Positions 25,542 through 34,935 of a DNA stretch of 64,000 nt are shown piece by piece (positions within the stretch are counted from its first letter, which is position 1; each line of letters opens with the position of its first letter). This stretch comes from Luteirhabdus pelagi (lineage in GTDB: Bacteria > Bacteroidota > Bacteroidia > Flavobacteriales > Flavobacteriaceae). The notes beneath the pieces were generated by a model. The model had not been told where the DNA came from and did not search any database. It worked only from the letters and a program-made list of their open reading frames with translations. Location: NCBI RefSeq assembly GCF_016827595.1, contig NZ_JAECMS010000001.1, positions 857,655 to 921,654 on the forward strand, in the 5' to 3' direction. Both the position numbers and the translations under genes were made by a program.

Positions 25542-27578
25542 ATGACAAACACCACAAATCCATTATTATCCCCTTTTAACACGGCACCTTTCAGCAACAT
25601 CAAGGACGAACATTTCCTGCCAGCCATAAAACAGCTGATTGCCGATACTAAAGAAGAGATCAATGCTATAACGGAGAATGAAGAAGCTCCAAGCTTCGAA
25701 AATACGATAGAGGCGTTGGAACAAACGGGTGAGCAGCTTAATCGGGTAACAGCTATTTTCTTCAACCTAAATAGTGCCGAAACGAATGAGACCATTCAAA
25801 AAATTGCGCAGGAGGTTTCACCGTTGTTATCCGACTTCAATAATGATTTGTTGTTGAATGAAGAACTCTTCAAAAGGGTAAAAAAAGTTTACGACAATCG
25901 AAAATCGCTTTCCCTTTCACCTGAACAAAAAACACTGCTCGACAAACAATATAAAGGCTTCGCCCGTAATGGTGCGAATCTTTCAGAAGAGAAAAAGGAA
26001 ACACTTCGAAAAATCGATCAAGAACTGTCGAAATTAAAGTTAACCTTTGGTGAAAACGTATTGGCAGAAACCAACAGATACGAACTTCACTTAACCGATG
26101 AAAAGGATCTCTCCGGATTACCAGATGGTGCTATCGAGGAAGCCGCTACTACTGCAAAAGAAAAAGGAAAGGATGGCTGGGTGTTTACGTTAGCGTATCC
26201 GAGCTATATTCCGTTTATGACGTATGCCGACAATCGCGAATTGCGAAAAACGTTGGCCTTAGCGTTCGGATCAAAAGGCTTTCACGGCGATGAGCTAGAC
26301 AATCAGGAAAACGTATTACGAATTGCGAACCTTCGTCACCAACGTGCTAACCTATTAGGATACGATAGTCACGCCCACTTTGTTTTGGAAGAACGAATGG
26401 CAGAAACGCCAGAGAAAGTGCATGATTTCCTAAATGAATTGCTCGAAAAAGCGAAACCTGCCGCCCAAAAGGAATTTGACGAGCTTGAAGCGTTCGCGAA
26501 GGAAACCGATGGAATCGATCAACTTCAGAAATGGGATGGTGCCTATTATTCTGAAAAGTTGAAGCAAAAGTTATTCGATTTGGACGATGAAAAACTGAAG
26601 CCTTATTTCGAATTGAAGAATGTAATCGATGGCGTTTTTACGGTAGCGAATAAGTTATACGGACTTTCCTTTGAGGAAGTGCAAGATATCGACAAATACC
26701 ACCCAGATGTGAAGACGTATCGCGTTACGGATACTAAAGGTGAACTCGTTGCCATTTTTTATGCAGATTTCCACCCAAGAGCTGGCAAACGCAACGGTGC
26801 GTGGATGACGGTGTATCGCCAGCAGCAGATTAAAAACGGCGAAAACGAACGTCCACATATCTCTATCGTTTGCAATTTTACCAAACCAACGGCTAGCAAA
26901 CCTTCTCTCTTAACATTTAACGAAGTAACGACCTTATTTCATGAATTCGGACACGCACTTCACGGAATGTTGGCCAATACAACCTATTCAGGATTATCTG
27001 GCACAAATGTATACTGGGATTTTGTAGAGTTGCCCAGTCAGGTATTGGAAAACTGGTGCTATGAGAAAGAAACCTTAGAGCTTTTCGCAAAGCATTATAA
27101 AACAGGTGAAACCATTCCGATGGAATACATCACCAAAATTAAGGAATCGGCTACCTTTTTGGAGGGCATGAAAACATTACGCCAGTTGAGTTTTGGCTTG
27201 CTGGATATGGCTTGGCATGGTAGCGACCCGAGTGGAATTGAAAACGTAAAGGGATTTGAAGTCAAGGCTTTTGGATCGACCAAATTATATCCCGATGTAC
27301 CAACAAATTGCATGAGCACTTCTTTCAGCCATATTTTTCAAGGTGGCTATTCCGCAGGCTATTATAGTTATAAATGGGCCGAGGTATTGGATGCCGATGC
27401 TTTTTCATATTTTCAGGAGGAAGGATTATTCAACAAGGAAGTCGCCCAAAAATTCTATACCCATATTCTATCACAAGGCGGTACTGAAGACCCCATGGAA
27501 CTATATGTTCGCTTTAGAGGAAGGAAGCCAGATCCTGAGGCACTTCTTAAACGTGCGGGATTACTTCAGAATAGCTAA
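25542..27578 (+). CDS. M3 family metallopeptidase (oligopeptidase / dipeptidyl carboxypeptidase type)
   Basis: A 678-residue thimet-type zinc peptidase. The zinc motif HEFGH lies at residues 467-471, in LFHEFGHALHGML, and the third ligand is the Glu of FVELPSQVLENW some 25 residues later. LSGTNVYWDFVELPSQ and HIFQGGYSAGYYSYKWAEVLDADAF are typical of the Dcp/OpdA branch. No signal peptide is evident, so it is probably cytoplasmic and degrades oligopeptides; some family members are exported, and this cannot be excluded. Confidence 0.93.
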   Translation: MTNTTNPLLSPFNTAPFSNIKDEHFLPAIKQLIADTKEEINAITENEEAPSFENTIEALEQTGEQLNRVTAIFFNLNSAETNETIQKIAQEVSPLLSDFNNDLLLNEELFKRVKKVYDNRKSLSLSPEQKTLLDKQYKGFARNGANLSEEKKETLRKIDQELSKLKLTFGENVLAETNRYELHLTDEKDLSGLPDGAIEEAATTAKEKGKDGWVFTLAYPSYIPFMTYADNRELRKTLALAFGSKGFHGDELDNQENVLRIANLRHQRANLLGYDSHAHFVLEERMAETPEKVHDFLNELLEKAKPAAQKEFDELEAFAKETDGIDQLQKWDGAYYSEKLKQKLFDLDDEKLKPYFELKNVIDGVFTVANKLYGLSFEEVQDIDKYHPDVKTYRVTDTKGELVAIFYADFHPRAGKRNGAWMTVYRQQQIKNGENERPHISIVCNFTKPTASKPSLLTFNEVTTLFHEFGHALHGMLANTTYSGLSGTNVYWDFVELPSQVLENWCYEKETLELFAKHYKTGETIPMEYITKIKESATFLEGMKTLRQLSFGLLDMAWHGSDPSGIENVKGFEVKAFGSTKLYPDVPTNCMSTSFSHIFQGGYSAGYYSYKWAEVLDADAFSYFQEEGLFNKEVAQKFYTHILSQGGTEDPMELYVRFRGRKPDPEALLKRAGLLQNS

Positions 27579-27637
27579 GAATCTAAATCACACCCATGTA
27601 GGAATGATTTTGTGATAAAGTTGTGAGATAACTTTGG

Positions 27638-27645
27638 TATTTTTG
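27638..27645 (+). promoter_or_regulatory. -7 promoter box for the sigma factor gene
   Basis: TATTTTTG (TAnnTTTG), 24 bp before the ATG at 27669. Confidence 0.5.
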
Positions 27646-27668
27646 AGTAGTTTAAGACCAAAAATGCT

Positions 27669-28223
27669 ATGGGTGAGGTAACCTTACATCCTGAAAAGTG
27701 GGTCGATCGCTATGCCGACTATCTTTTCAACTATACCATTGTGCGCGTTAATGATCGGATTGTCGCGGAGGACTTAATTTCGGAAACATTTCTTGCCGGT
27801 TTAAAATCGAAGGACAATTTTAAGGGCAACGCAAGTGAGCGCACTTGGCTTATTTCTATTCTAAAGCGAAAAATAATCGATTATTATCGAAAGAAAAACA
27901 CACAAAAGGCGCAAGCGGAAGTGCATATTACCTATTCCGATGACGAAATGGAAGGCGATTGGCTAGAGGAACGAGTTGAGGATTTTTCCGATCAAACTGC
28001 CGAAGACACGCTAGAAAACAAGGAATTACGTTTGGCAATATTTGAATGCTTGGATACCTTAGATGAACGACATGCCGATATCTTCAAATTAAAGACCATC
28101 CAAAATTATGATACGGAAGCTATCTGTAATGAATATAATATTACTCCGTCTAACCTTTGGGTTATCATTCACCGTGCTAGAAAAGCCTTGATGACCTGCC
28201 TGAAAAAACACTGGTTAGAATGA
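27669..28223 (+). CDS. ECF-type RNA polymerase sigma-70 factor
   Basis: A 184-residue extracytoplasmic-function sigma factor. Region 2: WVDRYADYLFNYTIVRVNDRIVAEDLISETFLAGL, then ERTWLISILKRKIIDYYRKKN, the -10 recognition helix. After an acidic linker of about 30 residues, region 4 covers AIFECLDTLDERHADIFKLKTIQNYDTEAICNEYNITPSNLWVIIHRARKAL. The linker is longer than usual. Its stop overlaps the start of the zinc-finger gene by 4 bp (ATGA), the usual arrangement of a sigma/anti-sigma pair. Confidence 0.93.
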   Translation: MGEVTLHPEKWVDRYADYLFNYTIVRVNDRIVAEDLISETFLAGLKSKDNFKGNASERTWLISILKRKIIDYYRKKNTQKAQAEVHITYSDDEMEGDWLEERVEDFSDQTAEDTLENKELRLAIFECLDTLDERHADIFKLKTIQNYDTEAICNEYNITPSNLWVIIHRARKALMTCLKKHWLE

Positions 28224-28462
28224 AGATACAAATTGCCTTTAGTTGCAAAGAGGCGGCGCACGCCTGTGACAAACATCAATACAAGGAATGTTCCAAGAGC
28301 GATAGAATGTTATTGCAGTTTCATTTAGTTATCTGCAAATTATGCCGCGAATATTCCACTCAAAACAAACGCCTTACCGATTTTATGCATAGCTCCGCTA
28401 TCGCAACCTTATCCCGCGAAAAAAAGGAAGCTATGAAGCAGCAACTACGAAGTTATTTGTAG
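28220..28462 (+). CDS. Mini anti-sigma-like zinc-finger protein
   Basis: An 80-residue soluble protein translationally coupled to the sigma factor. It holds H-x3-C-x2-C (HLVICKLC, about residues 34-41), the zinc core of anti-sigma ZAS domains; an upstream Cys/His (CKEAAHACDKH) could complete the site. There is no membrane helix, unlike most Bacteroidota FecR-type anti-sigmas, so any sensing would be cytoplasmic. The role as anti-sigma is inference from motif and coupling. Its 3' end overlaps the convergent membrane-protein gene by 18 bp. Confidence 0.75.
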   Translation: MKIQIAFSCKEAAHACDKHQYKECSKSDRMLLQFHLVICKLCREYSTQNKRLTDFMHSSAIATLSREKKEAMKQQLRSYL

Positions 28463-29269
28463 CAAACCGTAGTATAGCAGCCAGCCTAAAATAGGAATCC
28501 CCTCCACCCAAAAAGAAGCGAAATAACTTGATTGTTTAGGTGATGCTTTCCAAAGTGCAATGGTAGTGATAGCGCAAATGCCAATCAGATAATAGAAGTG
28601 CACATCTGCAGCGGACTCCTTCATCCATTCTACTAAAAGTATAAGCACAATACTTATAGTACCAAGCCATTTTGTGGTCCGAACGCCCATCCGTTGAGGA
28701 ATGGTTCCCAATGTTCTTTTGTCATACGGTAAATCCCGAATCTCGAATGGTAGGGTTAACACCATCACTAATAGTAATCGTTGTATAAAGCTGATCCAAA
28801 CATCCAAATGATTTAAAATCCCACCAAAAACAGCTGGTAAAAAGACTGTGCTGCCAGCCCAAACCAGTGCTACTATAAAAATCTTCAATCCCGCAATGGT
28901 GCGCAGGCTTCTATTCTTTAATAAAGGGATAGCATAAAGCAACGTGAGAAGCCCCAAAACAAATGTTCCAACCAATACCGGAATGGGCTGTAACCATGAC
29001 ACACATAACAAGCCTAGAAAAGCGATAAATGAAAAGACTTGGATAACACGAAGTGATTGTGCCAAACTTCGGTGATGCAACCCTGCTACTGGAGCGTATT
29101 TAACGAAATTATAGCCCGTAATCGTTGCTAAAAAGATATACCACGGGAATGAATTTGAAACGGAAATATCATATTCGAAAAGTGTAATTCCAACAAATGC
29201 AAGCACCGCTAAAGCTACATGAATGCTGCTATTGATATAAAACTGAAAAAGGTTGGAAATGAATCGCAT
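28445..29269 (-). CDS. Polytopic membrane protein, UbiA-prenyltransferase-like
   Basis: A 274-residue protein with about 7-8 hydrophobic helices (for example VALAVLAFVGITLF, VFSFIAFLGLLCV, VLVGTFVLGLLTLLYAIPLL). A second-motif-like stretch FEIRDLPYDKRTLGTIPQRMG resembles the D-x3-D-x3-G region of UbiA enzymes, but the first Asp-rich motif is replaced by TGYNFVKY without aspartates. It may be a degenerate or specialised family member; a prenyltransferase reaction should not be assumed. Divergent from gcvP. Confidence 0.65.
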   Translation of the reverse strand: MRFISNLFQFYINSSIHVALAVLAFVGITLFEYDISVSNSFPWYIFLATITGYNFVKYAPVAGLHHRSLAQSLRVIQVFSFIAFLGLLCVSWLQPIPVLVGTFVLGLLTLLYAIPLLKNRSLRTIAGLKIFIVALVWAGSTVFLPAVFGGILNHLDVWISFIQRLLLVMVLTLPFEIRDLPYDKRTLGTIPQRMGVRTTKWLGTISIVLILLVEWMKESAADVHFYYLIGICAITTIALWKASPKQSSYFASFWVEGIPILGWLLYYGLLQITS

Positions 29270-29367
29270 GCCTCCAAAAGTAGCGAAACTGTTAACAACC
29301 TATCGCATCGGTTGAAAAGTTCTTTTAGGAAGCGTATTAATTTGAAGCATTTGGATAGTAAATATCG

Positions 29368-29375
29368 TATTTTTG
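29368..29375 (+). promoter_or_regulatory. -7 promoter box for gcvP
   Basis: TATTTTTG (TAnnTTTG), 33 bp before the gcvP ATG; a TTTG at 29341-29344 could be the -33 element with slightly long spacing. Confidence 0.6.
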
Positions 29376-29408
29376 CACCACATTTTTTTCACCTAATAAA
29401 CGTAGAGA

Positions 29409-32258
29409 ATGAATACAGACTCCTTTGCCTTACGACACATCGGCCCAAGACGAAGCGACCTTCCGGAAATGCTTAAAAAAGTTGGGGTTGAAAGTTTGGA
29501 ACAACTTGTTTTTGAAACCATTCCTGATGATATCCGCCTCAAGAAAGATCTGAAATTGGATACCGCCTTGAGCGAACAGGAATATCTTGAACATATTAAC
29601 GAGTTAGCGGCAAAGAATAAACTGTTTAAAACCTATATTGGACTGGGATACCACGCCACGCACTTGCCACCGGTGATTCAGCGAAATATTCTTGAAAATC
29701 CAGGATGGTACACGGCCTACACACCCTATCAGGCTGAAATCGCCCAAGGTCGTTTGGAAGCGCTTTTAAACTTTCAAACGATGGTAGCTGACCTAACCGG
29801 AATGGAGTTGGCAAATGCTTCCCTCTTAGATGAAGCTACTGCAGCTGCAGAAGCCATGACACTTTTGTTTTCACTTCGTGACCGTAACCAAAAGAAAAAC
29901 GACGTAAACAAATTCTTCATTTCTGAAGAAGTCTTGCCGCAAACGCTTTCAGTCTTAAAAACCAGAGCGATTCCAATCGGAATCGAATTGGTAATCGGAA
30001 AGCATGAAGATTTCGACTTTTCTGAAGAGTACTTCGGCGTGTTGCTACAATATCCTGGTCGAACCGGAAGAGTACACGATTTCAAAGGATTTATTGAGAA
30101 TGCAAACAGTCGAAATATTAAAGTAGCTGTTGCGGCCGATATTTTGAGCCTGGTAATGCTTGAATCGCCTGGTCATTTTGGTGCCGACGTTGTGGTAGGT
30201 TCTACACAGCGCTTTGGAATTCCGTTAGGGTATGGTGGACCCCATGCAGCCTTTTTCGCAACAAAAGATGAATATAAACGAAACATTCCGGGTCGAATAA
30301 TTGGCGTAAGCAAGGACATGGATGGAAATCCAGCTCTCCGAATGGCCCTACAAACCCGCGAACAACACATCAAACGTGACCGTGCCACTTCCAATATTTG
30401 TACGGCTCAAGTACTGTTGGCCGTCATGGCTGGTATGTATGCCGTATATCACGGACCTGAAGGTTTGAAACATATCGCAAACAAGGTGCATAACGCTACC
30501 GCCACCTTGGCAAATGCCTTGGAGGAAATTGGTTTATACCAAGTGAATGAAACGTATTTCGACACTATTGCCGTAAAAACGGATGCCACTAAAATTAAAT
30601 ACCTTGCGGAAGGGAAGCAGCTGAATTTCTACTATCCCGATACCGAAACGGTTTCCATTTCACTGAACGAAACCACTACACTTAAGGAATTAAATAAAAT
30701 TGTTTCTGTTTTTGCAGAAGCTACCAATACTGAAGCGAAAAAAATTAACGAAATCATTACAGGAAAGGCTATTCCCGAAGCAGCTGCCCGGAAAACCGAG
30801 TTTCTTACCAATGATGTCTTCAACCGTTATCATAGTGAAACGGAATTGATGCGTTACATCAAAAAATTGGAGCGCAAGGATTTAGCACTAAATCACTCTA
30901 TGATTTCTTTAGGGTCTTGTACAATGAAGCTGAACGCTGCTGCCGAAATGCTCCCACTAAGCGATCCGCAATGGGGCAATATGCACCCCTTTGTTCCTGT
31001 AGAACAGGCGGAAGGCTATCAACAGGTGTTGAAGAAACTCGAAAAACAACTTACGGAAATTACCGGTTTTGCCGCTACTTCCCTTCAACCCAACTCCGGA
31101 GCACAAGGTGAGTTTGCTGGCTTGATGGTCATCAGAAAGTATCACGAAAGTCGTGGCGATCATCATCGAAATATTTGTCTTATTCCTTCCTCAGCGCACG
31201 GCACCAATCCAGCGAGTGCTGTTATGGCAGGCATGAAAGTAGTCGTTACAAAATCTAATGAGGATGGAAATATCGATGTGGATGATTTAAGAGAAAAGGC
31301 AGAAAAGTACAAAGACAACCTCTCTGCGTTGATGGTTACCTATCCTTCCACACACGGTGTGTACGAATCGGCTATTCGTGAAATTACTCAGATCATTCAC
31401 GACAACGACGGGCAAGTCTATATGGATGGCGCCAACATGAATGCCCAGGTAGCACTAACCAATCCTGGAGCGATTGGCGCGGATGTTTGTCACTTAAACC
31501 TTCACAAAACCTTCGCTATTCCACATGGTGGCGGTGGACCTGGGGTTGGACCAATTTGTGTAGCCAAGCAATTGGTGCCCTTTCTTCCGAAGAATCCTTT
31601 GATTGAAACCGGCGGAAAAAATGGTATCAATGCTATTTCTGCGGCACCTTGGGGAAGTTCTCTTGTATGTCTTATTTCGTATGCCTATATCACCATGCTA
31701 GGTGAAAATGGATTGAAAAAATCTACCCAGTATGCCATTTTAAATGCAAACTATATTAAAGAACGCTTAAAGGGCTATTATGAAACACTATACACAGGTG
31801 AAAGAGGTCGCGCAGCACACGAAATGATCTTGGATTGTCGCCCGTTTAAAGAACACGGCATTGAGGTAGTGGACATCGCAAAACGCTTGATGGACTATGG
31901 GTTCCATGCTCCAACGGTGTCGTTTCCGGTGGCTGGAACGGTGATGGTTGAACCAACAGAGAGCGAAAGCAAAGAAGAATTGGATCGTTTCTGCGATGCT
32001 ATGATTTCAATACGAAAAGAGATTGATGAAGCGAGCAAGGATGAACCCAACAACCCACTAAAAAATGCACCCCACACCCAAGCTATGCTAACGAGTGACA
32101 CTTGGGAGCTTCCGTATACGCGACAGCAGGCTGCATTTCCGCTTCCCTTTATTCAAGAGAATAAATTTTGGCCGACCGTTCGTCGCGTCGACGATGCCTA
32201 CGGTGATCGAAACCTGATTTGTACTTGCGATCCAATTGAGGCGTATATGGAAGCGTAA
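29409..32258 (+). CDS. gcvP: Glycine dehydrogenase (decarboxylating), P protein
   Basis: PLP enzyme of the glycine cleavage system; it decarboxylates glycine and loads the aminomethyl group on the H protein. The 949-residue chain is the fused form: an N-terminal half beginning FALRHIGPRRSDLPEML and a C-terminal catalytic half. The PLP lysine is K700 in NLHKTFAIPHGGGGPGVGP; GSCTMKLNAAAEM lies in the linker-proximal part. gcvT and gcvH are not in this window, so the system is dispersed. A clear terminator follows. Confidence 0.98.
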   Translation: MNTDSFALRHIGPRRSDLPEMLKKVGVESLEQLVFETIPDDIRLKKDLKLDTALSEQEYLEHINELAAKNKLFKTYIGLGYHATHLPPVIQRNILENPGWYTAYTPYQAEIAQGRLEALLNFQTMVADLTGMELANASLLDEATAAAEAMTLLFSLRDRNQKKNDVNKFFISEEVLPQTLSVLKTRAIPIGIELVIGKHEDFDFSEEYFGVLLQYPGRTGRVHDFKGFIENANSRNIKVAVAADILSLVMLESPGHFGADVVVGSTQRFGIPLGYGGPHAAFFATKDEYKRNIPGRIIGVSKDMDGNPALRMALQTREQHIKRDRATSNICTAQVLLAVMAGMYAVYHGPEGLKHIANKVHNATATLANALEEIGLYQVNETYFDTIAVKTDATKIKYLAEGKQLNFYYPDTETVSISLNETTTLKELNKIVSVFAEATNTEAKKINEIITGKAIPEAAARKTEFLTNDVFNRYHSETELMRYIKKLERKDLALNHSMISLGSCTMKLNAAAEMLPLSDPQWGNMHPFVPVEQAEGYQQVLKKLEKQLTEITGFAATSLQPNSGAQGEFAGLMVIRKYHESRGDHHRNICLIPSSAHGTNPASAVMAGMKVVVTKSNEDGNIDVDDLREKAEKYKDNLSALMVTYPSTHGVYESAIREITQIIHDNDGQVYMDGANMNAQVALTNPGAIGADVCHLNLHKTFAIPHGGGGPGVGPICVAKQLVPFLPKNPLIETGGKNGINAISAAPWGSSLVCLISYAYITMLGENGLKKSTQYAILNANYIKERLKGYYETLYTGERGRAAHEMILDCRPFKEHGIEVVDIAKRLMDYGFHAPTVSFPVAGTVMVEPTESESKEELDRFCDAMISIRKEIDEASKDEPNNPLKNAPHTQAMLTSDTWELPYTRQQAAFPLPFIQENKFWPTVRRVDDAYGDRNLICTCDPIEAYMEA

Positions 32259-32278
32259 GACAAAACATATATTTTTTC

Positions 32279-32318
32279 AAAAATCCTCATTTTCAGAGAT
32301 TTGAAATGAGGATTTTTT
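32279..32318 (+). terminator. Rho-independent terminator after gcvP
   Basis: AAATCCTCATTT and AAATGAGGATTT form a 12-bp stem with a short loop, flanked by A- and T-runs. Confidence 0.9.
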
Positions 32319-32423
32319 ATTTCTAGTACTTAAAATTGCAATTCTGGCAAATCATGTGAAATTCATTTTAAATGCAAGGCTCAACCGGCATCTTTTCCGT
32401 ATTTTTAGCCCAAAATATAGGTC

Positions 32424-33482
32424 ATGGGTACAAAAATTACTGGTGTCGGTAGTTACATTCCTGAAGGCGTAGCTCCGAACGAACAATTTCAAGAGCACAG
32501 CTTTTATAACGAGGACGGTTCTCGGTTCGGACATGAAAATGATGTCATTATAGAAAAGTTCAAGGCAATTACCGGCATTTCAGAACGCCGCTATATAAAA
32601 GACCATTACAATACCTCTGATATTGCTTATTTCGCTGCGAAAAAAGCCATCGACAATGCCGGTATCGATAAAGAAACGCTTGATTATATTATTGTAGCCC
32701 ATAATTATGGCGATGTAAAGCACGGGAACCAACAAAGCGACACGGTCCCTAGCATAGCTTCACGTGTAAAGCATCAACTTCGTATAAAATCGCCACAGTG
32801 TGTCGCCTATGATGTGCTTTTTGGTTGCCCTGGATGGGTTGAAGGCATGATTCAGGCACACGCATATATTAAGAGTGGTATGGCCAAAAAGTGCTTGGTT
32901 ATTGGTGCTGAGGCGTTGAGTAGAGTCGTTGACCAGCACGACCGCGATTCAATGATCTATAGCGATGGTGCCGGCGCAACAGTAGTAGAATCCGATGATA
33001 CTGAAAGCGGCATTTTAGCTCATAACACCGCAACTTTTGCATACGACGAAGCTAATTTTATTTATTTTGGTGAAAGTTATAATCAAGAATTGAACGATGC
33101 GCGACGGTATATCAAAATGTACGGCCGAAAAATTTACGAATTTGCCATCAGCAATGTTCCGCAGGCTATGAAAAATTGTTTGGATAAGAGCGGACGTTCT
33201 ATTTCTGAAGTATCCAAAATCTTTATTCACCAAGCGAATGAAAAAATGGATGAAGCCATTATTAAACGATTTTATGGCTTGTATGGTGAAGAGGTTCCGG
33301 AGAATGTGCTTCCTATGAGCATCAATAAGCTTGGAAATAGCAGTGTTGCGACTATTCCTACGCTATACGATTTGGTGATGAATGGAAAATTGGAGGGACA
33401 CTCGGTTTCAAAAGGCGACGTACTCATCTTTGCCAGTGTCGGTGCGGGAATGAACATAAATGCAATCGTATATCAAGCCTAA
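32424..33482 (+). CDS. 3-oxoacyl-ACP synthase III (KASIII/FabH-like)
   Basis: A 352-residue thiolase-fold condensing enzyme with an intact KASIII triad: Cys135 (VLFGCPGW), His269 (FIHQAN) and Asn305 (NKLGNSS). It starts with KITGVGSYIPE, and SDGAGATVVE is the conserved mid-segment. It is 20-30 residues longer than housekeeping FabH, with an insertion near residues 25-40, and contains the unusual GCPGW around the nucleophile. It lies 8 bp before a methyltransferase and a glycosyltransferase gene, suggesting a role in a specialised lipid or glycolipid rather than bulk fatty-acid initiation; that is inference. Confidence 0.9.
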   Translation: MGTKITGVGSYIPEGVAPNEQFQEHSFYNEDGSRFGHENDVIIEKFKAITGISERRYIKDHYNTSDIAYFAAKKAIDNAGIDKETLDYIIVAHNYGDVKHGNQQSDTVPSIASRVKHQLRIKSPQCVAYDVLFGCPGWVEGMIQAHAYIKSGMAKKCLVIGAEALSRVVDQHDRDSMIYSDGAGATVVESDDTESGILAHNTATFAYDEANFIYFGESYNQELNDARRYIKMYGRKIYEFAISNVPQAMKNCLDKSGRSISEVSKIFIHQANEKMDEAIIKRFYGLYGEEVPENVLPMSINKLGNSSVATIPTLYDLVMNGKLEGHSVSKGDVLIFASVGAGMNINAIVYQA

Positions 33483-33490
33483 TACTTCAC

Positions 33491-34015
33491 ATGTACGAAG
33501 GAAATTTTCCCAACAAACGATATGCCCATACCCTTCGCTTTCTAGAAAAGCATATTCCTTCTAGTTCCAATATTTTAGACCTTGGCGTTCGAAATCCATT
33601 TTCCGAAATCATGGAAGAAGCAGGCTATATCGTGTCAAATACGAATGGCGAGGATTTAGACATCGATTATTCCGCAGTACAACAAACGGATTATGATGCG
33701 GTAACGGCTTTTGAGATTTTCGAGCATTTGGTAGCTCCTTTCAATATCTTGAGTAACATTAAGGCCAATAAGCTAGTGGCATCAGTTCCGCTAAAGCTTT
33801 GGTTTGCTTCTGCCTACAAAAATCCAAATGATGAACGCGACCGTCATTATCACGAATTTGAGGATTGGCAATTCAATTGGTTGTTGGAAAAGGCTGGTTG
33901 GAAAATAAAAGCTTCGGAAAAATTCACCAATCCCGTTAAAAAAATCGGAATTCGTCCCATTCTTAGACGTTTCACGCCTCGCTATTATTTGGTGTATGCA
34001 GAACGGATTTCATGA
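33491..34015 (+). CDS. Class I SAM-dependent methyltransferase-like protein
   Basis: A 174-residue protein with a compact methyltransferase core: ILDLGVRNPFSEIMEEAG as motif I (with Arg-Asn in place of the usual Gly pair), YDAVTAFEIFEHLVAPFNIL as motif IV, and LVASVPLKLW. The weak glycine loop means SAM binding is likely but not certain. HYHEFEDWQFNWLLEKAGW fits the C-terminal helix-strand end of sugar or lipid methyltransferases. Its stop overlaps the glycosyltransferase ATG by 4 bp (ATGA). Confidence 0.78.
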   Translation: MYEGNFPNKRYAHTLRFLEKHIPSSSNILDLGVRNPFSEIMEEAGYIVSNTNGEDLDIDYSAVQQTDYDAVTAFEIFEHLVAPFNILSNIKANKLVASVPLKLWFASAYKNPNDERDRHYHEFEDWQFNWLLEKAGWKIKASEKFTNPVKKIGIRPILRRFTPRYYLVYAERIS

Positions 34016-34860
34016 AATGCTATATCGTCATACCCGCCCATAACGAAGAAGCCTTCTTAGCAAGCACACTTCAATCCTTGGTCGATCAGACCCATCAACC
34101 TTCTAAAATAGTAGTGGTAAACGACAACTCCACCGATAGCACCCAAGCGATTATAGACCGTTTTGCTTCTAAATATGCCTTCCTTTCTGGTATTGAAAGC
34201 ATTTCTTCTACAGATCATGCACCAGGAAGCAAGGTGATTAATGCTTTTCAGAAAGGATTATCAGCGCTGGACAGTGAATACGACATCATTTGCAAATTTG
34301 ATGCAGACTTAATCTTCCCGCCCAATTATCTCGAGCAGATTGTTCAGTGTTTCACCGAAAAACCGAAATGTGGTATGGCTGGTGGATTTTGTTATGTTGA
34401 AAAGAATGGGCAATGGATATTGGAAAGTCTTACCAATAAAGACCATATAAGAGGAGCCTTAAAAGCCTACCGAAAAAAATGCTTTGAGCAAATAGAAGGC
34501 CTTAAAAACGCAATGGGTTGGGACACCGTCGATGAATTATTAGCTCGTTACCATGGCTGGGAAATCTGTACGGATGAAAGCCTTCAGGTAAAACATCTGA
34601 AGCCTACTGGAACCACCTATTCGCCCGCTGCTAGATGGAAGCAAGGCGAAGCCTTTTATAAAATGCGATATGGCTTTTGGCTCACATTTATCGCTAGTGC
34701 CAAATTAGCGGCGGCCAAAAAATCCTTCTCGTATTTCATGAATTGTATGAAAGGATATCGAAAAGCAAAGAACTCAAAGAACGCTTTTCTTGTTTCGGTA
34801 GAAGAGGGAAAATTTATCCGAAAACTTCGTTGGAACGGTATCCGTCGTAAACTTTTTTGA
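34012..34860 (+). CDS. Family 2 glycosyltransferase
   Basis: A 282-residue GT-A enzyme. CYIVIPAHNEEAFLASTLQSLVDQTHQP is the GT2 N-terminus, VVVNDNSTDSTQ the first Asp motif, and KFDADLIFPPNYL the DxD-type metal motif near residues 96-106. The acceptor-side W-D motif is GWDTVDELLARYHGW. There is no membrane helix, so it works at the cytoplasmic face. Acceptor unknown; it is coupled to the methyltransferase and follows the KASIII gene. Confidence 0.88.
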   Translation: MKCYIVIPAHNEEAFLASTLQSLVDQTHQPSKIVVVNDNSTDSTQAIIDRFASKYAFLSGIESISSTDHAPGSKVINAFQKGLSALDSEYDIICKFDADLIFPPNYLEQIVQCFTEKPKCGMAGGFCYVEKNGQWILESLTNKDHIRGALKAYRKKCFEQIEGLKNAMGWDTVDELLARYHGWEICTDESLQVKHLKPTGTTYSPAARWKQGEAFYKMRYGFWLTFIASAKLAAAKKSFSYFMNCMKGYRKAKNSKNAFLVSVEEGKFIRKLRWNGIRRKLF

Positions 34861-34902
34861 AATTTTTAAATGCAGTGGTCTGCAAAAGCTTTCAATTCTC
34901 AG

Positions 34903-34910
34903 TATTTTTG
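34903..34910 (+). promoter_or_regulatory. -7 promoter box for the alkaline phosphatase gene
   Basis: TATTTTTG (TAnnTTTG), 25 bp before the ATG at 34936. Confidence 0.55.
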
Positions 34911-34935
34911 ATACTACATTCAATCAGCATTCACC

